NCBI GenBank assembly: GCA_035493675.1
Contig: DATJIA010000407.1
Location: forward strand, 1-23,046
DNA length: 23,046 nucleotides
Direction: 5' to 3'
Source of the DNA: JAIOQA01 sp035493675
GTDB lineage: Bacteria; Myxococcota_A; Polyangia; Haliangiales; Haliangiaceae
This document shows, piece after piece, positions 1 to 9,619 of this stretch; position 1 is the stretch's first letter, and every line of letters starts with the position of its first letter. A program made the position numbers and the translations under genes. The notes under the pieces are model-generated. The model was not told the origin of the DNA and made no database searches. It was given only the letters and a program-made list of their open reading frames with translations.

Positions 1-252
1 CCCGATTTGTCTTGCTCCGAGTGGGGTTTACCTTGCCGCGTCTGTCGCCAGCCGCGCGGTGCGCTCTTACCGCACCGTTTCACCCTTGCCGCGAGCCGAG
101 GCCCGCGGCGGTCTATTTTCTGTGGCACTTTCCTTCGAGTCACCCCGACTGGCCGTTAGCCAGCACCCTGCCCTGCGAAGCTCGGACTTTCCTCCCGTGC
201 GCACGATCGCTCGTGCGCACCAGCGATCACCTCGTCCTCTCCGGCGGAGAGC
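1..252 (-). ncRNA. rnpB: RNase P RNA (bacterial type A), partial: 5' portion only
   Basis: This is the catalytic RNA of ribonuclease P, which removes the 5' leader of precursor tRNAs. Read on the minus strand it shows the family's conserved blocks in order: GAGGAAAGTCCGAGC (181-194 and just beyond), AGGGCAGGGTGCTGGCTAAC, GTGCCACAGAAAA, AAGGGTGAAACGGTGCGGTA, AGAGCGCACCGCGCGGCTGG, and GGAGCAAGACAAAT near position 10. An 8-bp hairpin at 205-220 fits P3. The window edge cuts the RNA at roughly two thirds of the usual length of about 375 nt, so the 3' strands of P1, P2 and P4 are missing. The 5' end near 252 is estimated from the distance to P3 and from the candidate promoter just upstream. Open reading frames drawn across this stretch are not real. 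Confidence 0.95.
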
Positions 253-258
253 GCCTCA

Positions 259-287
259 CGAGTAACACCGCGCCGCCCGATCGGCAA
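259..287 (-). promoter_or_regulatory. Candidate sigma-70 promoter of rnpB
   Basis: On the minus strand TTGCCG (282-287) and TACTCG (259-264) are separated by 17 bp. A start about 7 nt downstream would fall at 252, the 5' end expected from RNase P secondary structure. The -10 box is a poor match, so the support comes mainly from spacing and position. The -35 box begins just after the stop codon of the upstream zinc-ribbon gene. Read-through from that gene is an alternative source of the transcript. Confidence 0.4.
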
Positions 288-290
288 GCG

Positions 291-1052
291 CTACGCGGAG
301 GGCGGATCTTCCGGCGCAGAGTCCGGCGCCGGCGCGAGCGTGTCCTCGCGATAGATGATGCGGCCGCAGCGCGGGCACACCTCGAGCGTCTCGAGGCGAG
401 CGAGGATGTTGTTGAGCTGGGGCGGCAGCTTCATGTGGCAGCCCTGGCACGAGCCCTTGATCACCGGCGACACCGCGTAGCCGCGCTTCGACGTCAGCGA
501 GTCGTAGGTCTTGAGCCAGCCGGGCTCGACCCGCGCGCGCAGCTCGGCGCGGCCGGTGGCGACCGTCGCGATCTCGGCCTCGAGCTCCTTCACCTTGGCG
601 TCGACCGCGGCCTGCTCGGTCGCGAGGTGCGCGCGGAGATCCTCGACGTCCTTGTCGTGCGCGCCCGCGGAGGTCGACGTGCTCGAGAGCGCCTCGGTCA
701 CCTTCTTCAGCTCGGACTCGCGCTCGCTGATCGCCTTGCGCTTGAAGTCGACCTCGCGGGTCGCGGCGTGGAACTCCTTGCCTGTCCGGGTTCCGGACAG
801 CTTGGACTGCGCGAGCTTGAGCTGCTCGCGCTCGCGGGCGAGCAGCTCCTCCTGCGACTTCTTCCAGGTCTCGGTCTCACCGACGCGGCCGCGCTCGGCG
901 GCGACCATCGCCTCGAGGCGCGCCAGATCGCGGCGCATCGGCTCGAGCTTCTGCGGCAGCGCGCGGATCGCGGCTTCGAGCTCCTTGACCTTGCCGTCGA
1001 CGGTCTGGAGTGAGAGCAGGGCGAGGAGCTGATCCTTCAGTGCGTCCTTCAT
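291..1052 (-). CDS. Coiled-coil protein with C-terminal C4 zinc ribbon (DUF164/CdsZ type)
   Basis: The 253-residue product starts MKDALKDQLL. Residues 10 to about 185 are heptad-rich and charged, forming a long coiled-coil hairpin. A zinc ribbon at the C-terminus has Cys pairs SCQGC (Cys202/205) and VCPRCG (Cys226/229), followed by the typical GRIIY. This is the zf-RING_7/DUF164 architecture known from Helicobacter HP0958 (FlgZ) and chlamydial CdsZ. Those relatives act as chaperone or nucleic-acid-binding proteins, and the role here is unknown. The start at 1052 is chosen because AAGGA sits just upstream and because a longer frame would run through the tRNA gene. The gene lies 14 bases after the tRNA CCA end and about 40 bases before rnpB, all on the same strand, so a shared transcript is plausible. 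The C-terminal tail after the ribbon is Pro/Asp-rich. Confidence 0.9.
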   Translation of the reverse strand: MKDALKDQLLALLSLQTVDGKVKELEAAIRALPQKLEPMRRDLARLEAMVAAERGRVGETETWKKSQEELLAREREQLKLAQSKLSGTRTGKEFHAATREVDFKRKAISERESELKKVTEALSSTSTSAGAHDKDVEDLRAHLATEQAAVDAKVKELEAEIATVATGRAELRARVEPGWLKTYDSLTSKRGYAVSPVIKGSCQGCHMKLPPQLNNILARLETLEVCPRCGRIIYREDTLAPAPDSAPEDPPSA

Positions 1053-1066
1053 ACGTCCTTCGGGCG

Positions 1067-1143
<77 letters not shown>

Positions 1144-1260
1144 CGGTTCCGAGATCGGTTTTCAATCACCAGACCCTGTGCGGCGGCGCACGAGGTCGCG
1201 GGGCACGCTAGCGTTTCGGGGCCGCCTCCGCAACCCGCGAGTGGTACTCTGCAAGCGCCG

Positions 1261-1851
1261 ATGATGATGAGATTCCTCGTCGCGATCCTCTGCGCGCCGC
1301 TCGCCGCGGCGTGCGTCCAAGACGCCCAGCAGCCGTACTCGCAGACGCAGGCGTATCAAGCGCCGCAGCCCCAGCAGATGGAAGAGCCGCGCGCGCTCGG
1401 CCTGTGGAAGTCGAGCTTCGGCGCGGTGAAGATCGAAGAAGATCTGAAGGGCGGCCAGCCCGGCGCCGGCACGCTGCACGGCGTGTGGATGTACCAGCGC
1501 AACGGCGCCGACGTGATCGGCTACTTCGCGGGCCAGCTCTCGGGCAACGTCCTGCAGTTCACGTGGAACGAGCCGTCGGCGACCGGGAAGCTCGAAGGGC
1601 AGGGCTACCTCGTGTTCGATCAAGCGGGGCAGCGCTTCAACGGCCGCTGGTGGACGACGACCAAGGATCGCGTCGGAGAGTGGAACGGGTGGCGGCAAGG
1701 CGCGCAACAACCGCCGCAGCAACCGCAGCAGCCGAACCCGTACGCGCAGCCGAACCCGTACGGCCAGCCGAATCCGTACGGCGGCCAGGGCTACGGCGCG
1801 GGTCCGTACGGACCGCCGCCGCCGCCGCCGAGCTATCCGAACAGCTACTGA
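1261..1851 (+). CDS. Putative outer-membrane lipoprotein with Pro/Tyr-rich tail
   Basis: The 196-residue product has a short signal peptide and a lipobox-like LAAAC with Cys18 as the predicted lipidation site. Residues 45-145 are rich in G-x-W and alternating beta patterns (HGVWMYQ, GYFAGQLSGN, FNGRWW, GEWNGW), suggesting a small beta-barrel or beta-sandwich of the kind seen in lipocalin-like surface proteins. No named family is recognised. The C-terminus (145-196) is low-complexity Gln/Pro/Asn/Tyr with three NPY repeats and ends in a poly-Pro run. Three consecutive ATG codons open the frame, so the exact start is uncertain by two residues. No clear Shine-Dalgarno sequence precedes it. It stands alone: the next gene begins 44 bases on. 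Its function is unknown. Confidence 0.8.
   Translation: MMMRFLVAILCAPLAAACVQDAQQPYSQTQAYQAPQPQQMEEPRALGLWKSSFGAVKIEEDLKGGQPGAGTLHGVWMYQRNGADVIGYFAGQLSGNVLQFTWNEPSATGKLEGQGYLVFDQAGQRFNGRWWTTTKDRVGEWNGWRQGAQQPPQQPQQPNPYAQPNPYGQPNPYGGQGYGAGPYGPPPPPPSYPNSY
1729..1782 (+). repeat. Three tandem 18-bp units inside the lipoprotein gene
   Basis: Three consecutive 18-bp copies lie at 1729-1746, 1747-1764 and 1765-1782. They differ only by a GC/CG swap at the end of the first copy and a C-to-T change in the third. Each encodes a six-residue Gln-Pro-Asn-Pro-Tyr-Xaa unit of the tail. Being in frame, length changes here would add or remove whole units. Confidence 0.85.
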
Positions 1852-1895
1852 TCGACTGATCGCAACCGGGGACGCGCGGGGCCGATAGGGCCCGC

Positions 1896-2825
1896 ATGCG
1901 TTACGCCTTCGTCTGCGTGATCGCCGCGTGCAGCGCGGCTCCTGATCTCTCTTCGCCCGACGCGCGGCCCGACGCCGGCGCACCCTACGTCGTCAGCGCG
2001 CCGACGGTGCTCGCCGCGATCGCGCGACCGTCGCGCAGCGTGGTCGCCGATCGCGACGCCGTCTACTGGATCGAGCGCGACGCGACGCGCGCCGACTTCG
2101 CGATCCGTCGCTACGATCTGCGTTCGGGCGAGACGTCGACGCTCGCGGAGCCGACCGGATCCCCTTCGCAGCTGATGCTCCTCGGCGATGGCTTGTTCTG
2201 GGTCGACGTCCGCGGCGACGAGCGCAGCGCGATCGAGCGGACGAGCACGCACGGCGGTGGCTGGTTCGTCGTCGGCGCACTGCCCGGCGTGTACGCCGTC
2301 GCCGGCTACGGCGATCACATCTACTGGGTCGCCGCCGGCGGCGTCTGGAGCGCGCGTGCGGACGGCACCGAGCGCGAACGCCTCGACGATGCGGGCGCGC
2401 CCGCGAGCGCCATCACCGCCGACAACGGGCGCGTCGCGTGGGTCGCGGGCGACGGCACGTGGTGGATCGATCGCTTCGGCGGTCCGCGCACGAAGATCGC
2501 GGACACGACCAACGGCGACGTCGCGCTCGACTTCGAGACGCTCTATGTCGTCGATCGCGACGCGCATCGCGCGAACGCGTACGCGTTCCCGAGCGGCACG
2601 ACGTCGGAGCTCGCGACCTCGTCGCCGCCGGCCCGCGTCGTCGCCGCCGGCGGCACCGCGTACGTCGCGGAGGACGGCGCGATCGAGGCGTTCACCGCCG
2701 GCGCGCCGCGCACGATCGCGGCGGCGCGCGACGCCTTCGCGATCGCGCTCACGCCCGACGCCGTCTTCTACGCCGAGCTCCCCACGCCCACCGACGCCGG
2801 CGCGATCTGGGCCGCGCCTCGCTAG
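1896..2825 (+). CDS. Putative lipoprotein, beta-propeller-like
   Basis: The 309-residue product has a very short leader ending in the lipobox VIAAC, which makes Cys12 the predicted lipid attachment site. An Asp/Ala/Pro linker (residues 18-30) follows. The rest is built from recurring beta-blade phrases such as VYWIERD, GLFWVD, IYWVAAGGVW, RVAWVAGDGTWW and TLYVVDRD. These resemble the blades of six-bladed TolB/DUF5050-type propellers found in many myxobacterial surface lipoproteins. AGGG five bases before the ATG may serve as ribosome binding site. Its stop codon overlaps the stop codon of the convergent SnoaL-like gene by 4 bases, leaving no room for a separate terminator. Its function is not known; propellers of this sort usually mediate protein or ligand binding. 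Confidence 0.8.
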   Translation: MRYAFVCVIAACSAAPDLSSPDARPDAGAPYVVSAPTVLAAIARPSRSVVADRDAVYWIERDATRADFAIRRYDLRSGETSTLAEPTGSPSQLMLLGDGLFWVDVRGDERSAIERTSTHGGGWFVVGALPGVYAVAGYGDHIYWVAAGGVWSARADGTERERLDDAGAPASAITADNGRVAWVAGDGTWWIDRFGGPRTKIADTTNGDVALDFETLYVVDRDAHRANAYAFPSGTTSELATSSPPARVVAAGGTAYVAEDGAIEAFTAGAPRTIAAARDAFAIALTPDAVFYAELPTPTDAGAIWAAPR

Positions 2826-3649
2826 CTCAGCTGCTTCATCAACAACGTCGGGTCGAACTCGCCGCGGTGCTCGACGATCCTGCCGTCGACGACGCGGTCG
2901 ACGTGGATCACCGGGAACGAGACCTTCTTCCCGGTCGCCGGCACGCCCATGAAGTCGCCCGTGTGGGTTCCGCTGAACGTGCCGATCGTCGTCACGCGAT
3001 CGCCGGAGACCAGCACGTGCGTGAAGGCGTGCTTCGCCGGCGAGAACGCGCCGACGAACATCTTGCCCATCCCCATCCACGCGTCGCGATCCATCGTGTT
3101 GCCGCCGATGTGCGCGGTCGCGTTCTCGGCGACGAGCGTGCGGCACGCGTCCCAGTCGCCGCGATCGCACGCCGCGTACATCTGCGTGACCACGCCTGCG
3201 GTGTCCCCCCGTGTCACCGATCCCGCCGGGGCCGCGGCATCCGCGGCGCCGGTGGCGGGCAGCGCGCCGAGCTGCGCGAGCAGGCCCGCCGAGTCGAACT
3301 GCGCCCAGATCTCGACGACGCGCCCTTCTTGCGCGCGCACGAGGCACACGTACGGCAGCGCGATCGCGCGCCCGGTCGGCGCGATCCCCTGGAAGTCGCC
3401 GCGATGCGTGCCGCGATACGTGCCGGTGAACGTCACGTGCTCGCCGTGCGCGAGCGCGGTCTCGTGATCGTGACGCCCGTCGGGGAAGCCGCCGTAGAAC
3501 GCCTGGCTGAACCCGAGCCAACCCTCCCGATCCAGCTGCAACCCGCCCATGTGGCACTTCACGTTCGCGGGCAGCACCTCCCGCAGCTCGTTCCACTTCT
3601 GTCCATCCAAGAGCGCGAACACCCGATCCACGATCGCCTTCGTCTCCAT
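2822..3649 (-). CDS. Tandem SnoaL-like (NTF2-fold) protein
   Basis: The 275-residue product contains two copies of a SnoaL-like/ester-cyclase domain, about 5-130 and 150-275. Both halves carry the same signature: GTYRGTHRGDFQG then PTGR (first copy) and GTFSGTHTGDFMG then ATGK (second), each followed by GR[IV]VE, a conserved Asp-containing strand and a Leu-rich end. Stand-alone SnoaL domains are usually 125-140 residues, so this is an internal duplication joined by an Ala/Gly-rich linker. Such proteins bind or isomerise small hydrophobic molecules, but many have no known substrate. A strong AAGGAGG lies 6 bases before the ATG and fixes the start. The gene follows the HD-GYP/LuxR regulator by 76 bases, so it is a likely co-transcribed gene or target. 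No polyketide genes are nearby, so a role in secondary metabolism is not supported. Confidence 0.88.
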   Translation of the reverse strand: METKAIVDRVFALLDGQKWNELREVLPANVKCHMGGLQLDREGWLGFSQAFYGGFPDGRHDHETALAHGEHVTFTGTYRGTHRGDFQGIAPTGRAIALPYVCLVRAQEGRVVEIWAQFDSAGLLAQLGALPATGAADAAAPAGSVTRGDTAGVVTQMYAACDRGDWDACRTLVAENATAHIGGNTMDRDAWMGMGKMFVGAFSPAKHAFTHVLVSGDRVTTIGTFSGTHTGDFMGVPATGKKVSFPVIHVDRVVDGRIVEHRGEFDPTLLMKQLS

Positions 3650-3697
3650 CGTCGTCCTCCTTCGAGAACCGTACGAAACGCAGGCCTCGCTGGACGA

Positions 3698-3713
3698 TAG
3701 GGCGAATGCCCTA
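3698..3713. promoter_or_regulatory. Perfect dyad TAGGGC-gaat-GCCCTA, possible LuxR-type operator
   Basis: A 6-bp perfect inverted repeat with a 4-base centre lies in the 76-base gap between the LuxR-type regulator gene and the SnoaL-like gene. It starts about 50 bases before the latter's start codon. LuxR-family HTH proteins bind dyads as dimers, so it could be the regulator's own site. It could also form a small RNA hairpin that tunes read-through, although no T-run follows on the minus strand. Confidence 0.4.
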
Positions 3714-3725
3714 GACGGACGACGG

Positions 3726-5240
3726 TCAAACGAGGCCGCGCTGCATCGCGGCCATCGTGGCGCCCGCGCGCGTGGTGACGCCGAGCTTCTCGAAGATGTG
3801 CTGGACGTGGTGCCCCGCCGTCTTCGTCGAGATCGAGAGCGCGGAGGCGACTTCCTTGTTGGTGAGGCCGCGCGCGACCAAGCGCAGGACCTCGAGCTCG
3901 CGCTCGGTGAGCGCGCCCGGCTTCTTCGCGCGCGACGGCGAGTCGCTGGCGAGGACGGCGTCGACGGCGTCGGGGCAGAGCGCGCCGCGGGCCGCCATCG
4001 CGCGCAGCTCGGCGGCGGCCGCATCGATCGTGAGGGCGGGGCGGTGCGGGCGATCGGCGATCATCGCGCAGTAGACGTCGGCGGCCGCGAGGAGCCGCGC
4101 CGGCGCGGTGCACGACGCGCCGGCGAGCCGGCGGTGATAGCCGCCGCCGTCGAGGCGTTCGTGCGCGGCGGTCGCGATCTCGGCGGCGTCCGCGAGCGCG
4201 GTCGCGCGCGCGAGCACGCGCTCGCCGACGTACGTGTGCAGCCGGATCTTCTCGCGCTCGGCGTCGGTGAGCGGCGCGGTCTTGTCCCAGATCGACGCGC
4301 TGACCGCGACGCGCCCGACGTCGTGCACGAGCCCCGCGCGCCGCACCGCCTTCACGATCGGCGCGCCCAGCCCGATCCGCGTCGCCGCCGCCGCCGCGCG
4401 CGCCGCGACCGCGGGCGAGTGACCGCGCGTGAAGCGCGACTTCATGTCGGTGAAGTCGGCGAGCACGTCGAGCGCCGCGTCGATCGCGTCGTCGTCGGCC
4501 ACGCGATGCGGCGCTGGCTCCGCGGCGAGCATCGCGGTCCAGATCGACGGGACTTCGATCGCCTTCACGATCGAGGCCGCGCCGGCGACGAACCGCTCGG
4601 CGAGCTCGGGATCGAGGCCGCGCCGCGCGTGCTTCTTCACGAACGCGCGCGCGGTCTCGACGCCGCCGAGCCGCACACCGACGTCGGCGTCGATCGCGAC
4701 GTGCGCGATCCGCATCGCGCGCGCGATCTGCTCCTGCTTCGCGGTGCCGGGCCGGCCGCTGCCGTCCCAGCGCTCGAAGCCCTGCGCGATCGCGGCCTGG
4801 AACGCGGCGTCGAAGCCGAGCCGCCCGGCGAGCATCGCGGCGACCTCGCAGTGCGCGCGCCCGACCTCGAGCATCGACGGCATCTTCGCCATCGCCTTGG
4901 CCATCGCGGCGAGGCCGCCCAGCGCGCCGCGCCCGCGCCGCACGAACCGCATGATCGCGGGCATCATCTCGGCGGCGCGGCCGTAGTCGAGGCCGAGCGT
5001 GGTGCCGCCGAACTCGATCTCGTCGCCGAACAGCGCCGCCGCGCGATCGCTCTCCGACGTACAGCCCGCGTAGTGCAGGAGCGCCAGGTAGAACGCGTCG
5101 CGACGCTCGTCGTCCGATGCGCCCGCGACCTCGCCGATGCGCACCGCGAGGATCGCGACGCGCAGGCCGTGCTCGTCGGGCATGCCGGTGCCGGCATCCG
5201 TCGCGAGCGACAAGATGCCGGCGAGCTCCGCGAGGCGCAC
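3726..5240 (-). CDS. Tandem HD-GYP-type protein with C-terminal LuxR helix-turn-helix
   Basis: The 504-residue protein has three parts. Residues about 20-215 look like a degenerate HD-GYP unit: the HD pair is replaced by HY (His56-Tyr57), while ERWDGSGRP (156-164) survives. Residues about 270-430 form a better-kept unit with HS (274-275), HDVGR (HD at 306-307), an H at 335 and HERLDGGGY followed by H instead of P (360-369). Residues 443-500 form a LuxR-type HTH (LTERELEVLRLVARG, then TNKEVASAL and STKTAGHHV). HD-GYP domains hydrolyse cyclic-di-GMP. With GYH in place of GYP and one unit lacking HD, activity is uncertain, and it may instead be a ligand-responsive transcription factor. The start codon is GTG, 8 bases after the rpoD stop, which implies co-transcription with rpoD. 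The likely target is the SnoaL-like gene downstream. Confidence 0.88.
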   Translation of the reverse strand: MRLAELAGILSLATDAGTGMPDEHGLRVAILAVRIGEVAGASDDERRDAFYLALLHYAGCTSESDRAAALFGDEIEFGGTTLGLDYGRAAEMMPAIMRFVRRGRGALGGLAAMAKAMAKMPSMLEVGRAHCEVAAMLAGRLGFDAAFQAAIAQGFERWDGSGRPGTAKQEQIARAMRIAHVAIDADVGVRLGGVETARAFVKKHARRGLDPELAERFVAGAASIVKAIEVPSIWTAMLAAEPAPHRVADDDAIDAALDVLADFTDMKSRFTRGHSPAVAARAAAAATRIGLGAPIVKAVRRAGLVHDVGRVAVSASIWDKTAPLTDAEREKIRLHTYVGERVLARATALADAAEIATAAHERLDGGGYHRRLAGASCTAPARLLAAADVYCAMIADRPHRPALTIDAAAAELRAMAARGALCPDAVDAVLASDSPSRAKKPGALTERELEVLRLVARGLTNKEVASALSISTKTAGHHVQHIFEKLGVTTRAGATMAAMQRGLV

Positions 5241-5248
5241 GCGCGCGC

Positions 5249-7432
<2,184 letters not shown>

Positions 7433-7435
7433 GGC

Positions 7436-9304
7436 TCAATCGACCTGCTTTCGGGTTGACACGATCTCGTTCGCGAGGCGGCGTGCGAGCTCTCGATCGC
7501 CTGCACGTTGCGCCTCGGCGAGGCGTTGCTTGAGCAGAACGAGCCCGACGCTCTGGCCGCGGGCTCGAAGGTGTAGCGCCATCTGCTCGAGGCAGCGGCT
7601 CGGATCGGTCTCGGCGGCGTATTTGGCGGAAAGCACGAGCTCTGCGCTGGACGGAGGAAGGCTCACGGGTGCTAGCTCCACGAGCCTCCGCCCCGTGCGG
7701 GCGGCGGAATACATGTCGCGAAGCCGACCGTCCGTCAAGAGCGAAAAAACCCCGAGTTGCTCGGCAGTTGCTTGTAGGGCTGGGTGGTCGGCAAGGAGGG
7801 CGATCAGCTCTAGTTCATGCGTGGGCGGTGGAGGAACCGGCGTCGTTCCCGAAGGCTGCGCGATCGCGCGCCCACCTTCGCGATCTTCTTCGGTACGGGC
7901 GCCGGGCGCGTTCGGATGCGAGGGCGCGCCCGGGCGCTCGCGTTTTTCTCCCGACGCGCGCGCCAGTGCCCGCCGGACGACCCCCTCGTCCAGCTCCATC
8001 GCCGTGGCCAAAGTGCCGGTGATTAAATCACGTTTCGTCGGATTGGCAACTTTGGCCAGGAGCCGAACTGCATCTTCCAGCGCGCGGGCGCGAGCGTCCG
8101 CGGAGCTCTTCGCGCGGCCCCAGACCTCGAACGCGAAGTACTCGACGCCGCCCTGCGCGCGCTGGATGAGCTCGGCGAGCGCCTCGGCGCCGCGATTGCG
8201 CACGAACGAGTCGGGGTCCTCGCCGTCGGGCATCGCGACGATGCGCACGGGCACCTCGGCCATGACGAGCAGCTCGAGCGCGGCGCGGGTCGCGGTCCGG
8301 CCCGCCCGGTCGCCGTCGTAGCAGACCACGACCTCGTCGGCGAGGCGGCGCAGGAGCTCGACCTGCTCGGAGGTGAGCGAGGTGCCGAGCGGCGCGATCA
8401 CCTCGTCGAAGCCCGCTTGATGGAGCGTGATCACGTCGAAGTTACCTTCGACCAGGACCGCGCGCTTTTTACGTCCGAAAGCTTCGCGCGCCTGGGCCAG
8501 CCCGAACAGCAGCTTGGATTTCTTGTAGACCGAGCTCTCGGGCGAGTTGATGTACTTCGCAGGAGCGTACGCCGCGGCGGCGTCCGCTCCTGATCCACTG
8601 ACACGGGGCGGCTGGCCGTCCTTGCCCTTCTCCTCGCCGACGACGCGCGCGGAGAAGCCCGACACCTCGCCGCCCGGCACGACGACCGGACACACGAGCC
8701 GATCGCGATAGCGATCGTAGAAGCCGCCCGCGCGCGGCTGCGGCGCGACCAGCCCGAGCGCGACCGCGAGCTTCATGTCGGCGCGCTTCGCCTTCAGGAA
8801 GTCGGCGAGCGCGTGCCAGTCCTGCGGTGCGTAGCCGAGCTGGAACTTGTCGCGCACGGCGTCGCCGACGCCGCGCTTCTCGAGGTACGCGCGGCCGAGG
8901 CGACCGCGGTCGGGATGCGCGAGCGTCTCGCGGAAGAACTGCGTCGCGAGCTTGTTGAGCTCGAGCATGCGCGTGCGCTCGCCGCGCGCGGCCTTCGCCT
9001 GCGGCGACTCCTGCACTTCCGGCAGCGCGACGCCGGTCTGCGCGGCGAGCTGCTCGATCGCCTCGTGGAAGCTCTTGCCCTCGTACTCCATGACGAAGGT
9101 GAAGACGTCGCCCTTCTTGTGGCAGCCGAAGCAGTAGAAGAAGCCCTTGTCGGGAGAGACGTTGAACGACGGCGACTTCTCGCCGTGGAACGGGCACAGG
9201 CCCTTCCACGATCGCCCCGCGCGGCGCAGCTGCACGTGCTGGCCGATCACGGCGACGATGTCGGCGCGCGTGCGGATCTCGTCGATGACTTCGTCCGGAA
9301 TCAT
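7436..9304 (-). CDS. dnaG: DNA primase
   Basis: The 622-residue protein makes RNA primers for the replisome. The N-terminal CHC2 zinc-binding domain has CPFH (Cys37, His40) and CFGC (Cys58, Cys61). The catalytic core (about 120-370) includes the TOPRIM acidic residues VEGNFD (Glu287) and CYDGDRAG (Asp330, Asp332), and also EDPDSF. A Gly/Ala-rich insert of about 25 residues (226-250) sits inside the core between the RNAP-basic-like strand and KYINSPES. The C-terminal domain (about 495-622) is weakly conserved and should bind the DnaB helicase. It is joined by a Pro-rich linker (455-495). Codon use changes visibly in the last third of the gene (7436 to about 8080), with CTA, TTA, CAA, GCA, ACT and TTT codons that are rare in the rest. 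No strong Shine-Dalgarno is seen. A weak CTGGCG-N17-CATAGT pair about 55 bases upstream could be a promoter. Confidence 0.98.
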   Translation of the reverse strand: MIPDEVIDEIRTRADIVAVIGQHVQLRRAGRSWKGLCPFHGEKSPSFNVSPDKGFFYCFGCHKKGDVFTFVMEYEGKSFHEAIEQLAAQTGVALPEVQESPQAKAARGERTRMLELNKLATQFFRETLAHPDRGRLGRAYLEKRGVGDAVRDKFQLGYAPQDWHALADFLKAKRADMKLAVALGLVAPQPRAGGFYDRYRDRLVCPVVVPGGEVSGFSARVVGEEKGKDGQPPRVSGSGADAAAAYAPAKYINSPESSVYKKSKLLFGLAQAREAFGRKKRAVLVEGNFDVITLHQAGFDEVIAPLGTSLTSEQVELLRRLADEVVVCYDGDRAGRTATRAALELLVMAEVPVRIVAMPDGEDPDSFVRNRGAEALAELIQRAQGGVEYFAFEVWGRAKSSADARARALEDAVRLLAKVANPTKRDLITGTLATAMELDEGVVRRALARASGEKRERPGAPSHPNAPGARTEEDREGGRAIAQPSGTTPVPPPPTHELELIALLADHPALQATAEQLGVFSLLTDGRLRDMYSAARTGRRLVELAPVSLPPSSAELVLSAKYAAETDPSRCLEQMALHLRARGQSVGLVLLKQRLAEAQRAGDRELARRLANEIVSTRKQVD

Positions 9305-9383
9305 CCCGCGACCGGCGCGGTCGCCGGGCCCTCGCGGAGGACTATGACGGAAAACCCCGACAGCGCCAGCGTTGCGGCGCAGA

Positions 9384-9602
9384 TCACGGAGTCGCCGTCG
9401 CCGCCGGCGCTTCGGGCGGCGCCGGGTGCGTGCCGCTCGCGTCGAACATCGCCCAGCCGACGAGGATGAACGTCACCGCGATCCAGATGCCCAGCACGGC
9501 CTGGATCCCCCGCGTCGTCCGCGCCGCGTACACCGATCCGTGATCCTCTTGCCCGAGGTCGTGGCGGTGCTTCTTGCGCTGCCCTTCGGCGTGCTCGCTC
9601 AT
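9384..9602 (-). CDS. Small single-pass membrane protein
   Basis: This 72-residue protein has a charged, His-rich N-terminus (about 1-30), one hydrophobic segment at about 33-54 (AVLGIWIAVTFILVGWAMF), and a short Pro/Ala/Thr tail. Positive charges before the segment predict that the N-terminus stays in the cytoplasm. It lies 17 bases after the MshEN gene and 79 bases before dnaG on the same strand, so it could belong to either unit. High-GC third positions and the fit between two same-strand genes support it as real. No family is recognised and no function can be assigned. Confidence 0.65.
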   Translation of the reverse strand: MSEHAEGQRKKHRHDLGQEDHGSVYAARTTRGIQAVLGIWIAVTFILVGWAMFDASGTHPAPPEAPAATATP

Positions 9603-9619
9603 CGACGCGGAGGATTGCC

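Noticed and set aside
12..1013. Long plus-strand open frame across the left end
   Set aside because: It is antisense to rnpB and the zinc-ribbon gene, has Arg/Leu/Ala-rich composition typical of GC-rich shadow frames and no recognisable domain.
1845..3596. 583-codon minus-strand open frame
   Set aside because: It overlaps two real genes in wrong frames and is dominated by Arg, Ala and Asp.
2822..3649. SnoaL domains as evidence for a polyketide cluster
   Set aside because: No synthase, carrier or tailoring genes are nearby. SnoaL-like folds are common in unrelated pathways.
3726..5240. HD-GYP/LuxR gene as a decaying pseudogene because HD and GYP residues are altered
   Set aside because: The frame is intact over 504 codons with high-GC third positions and a well-kept HTH, which points to a functional but divergent protein.
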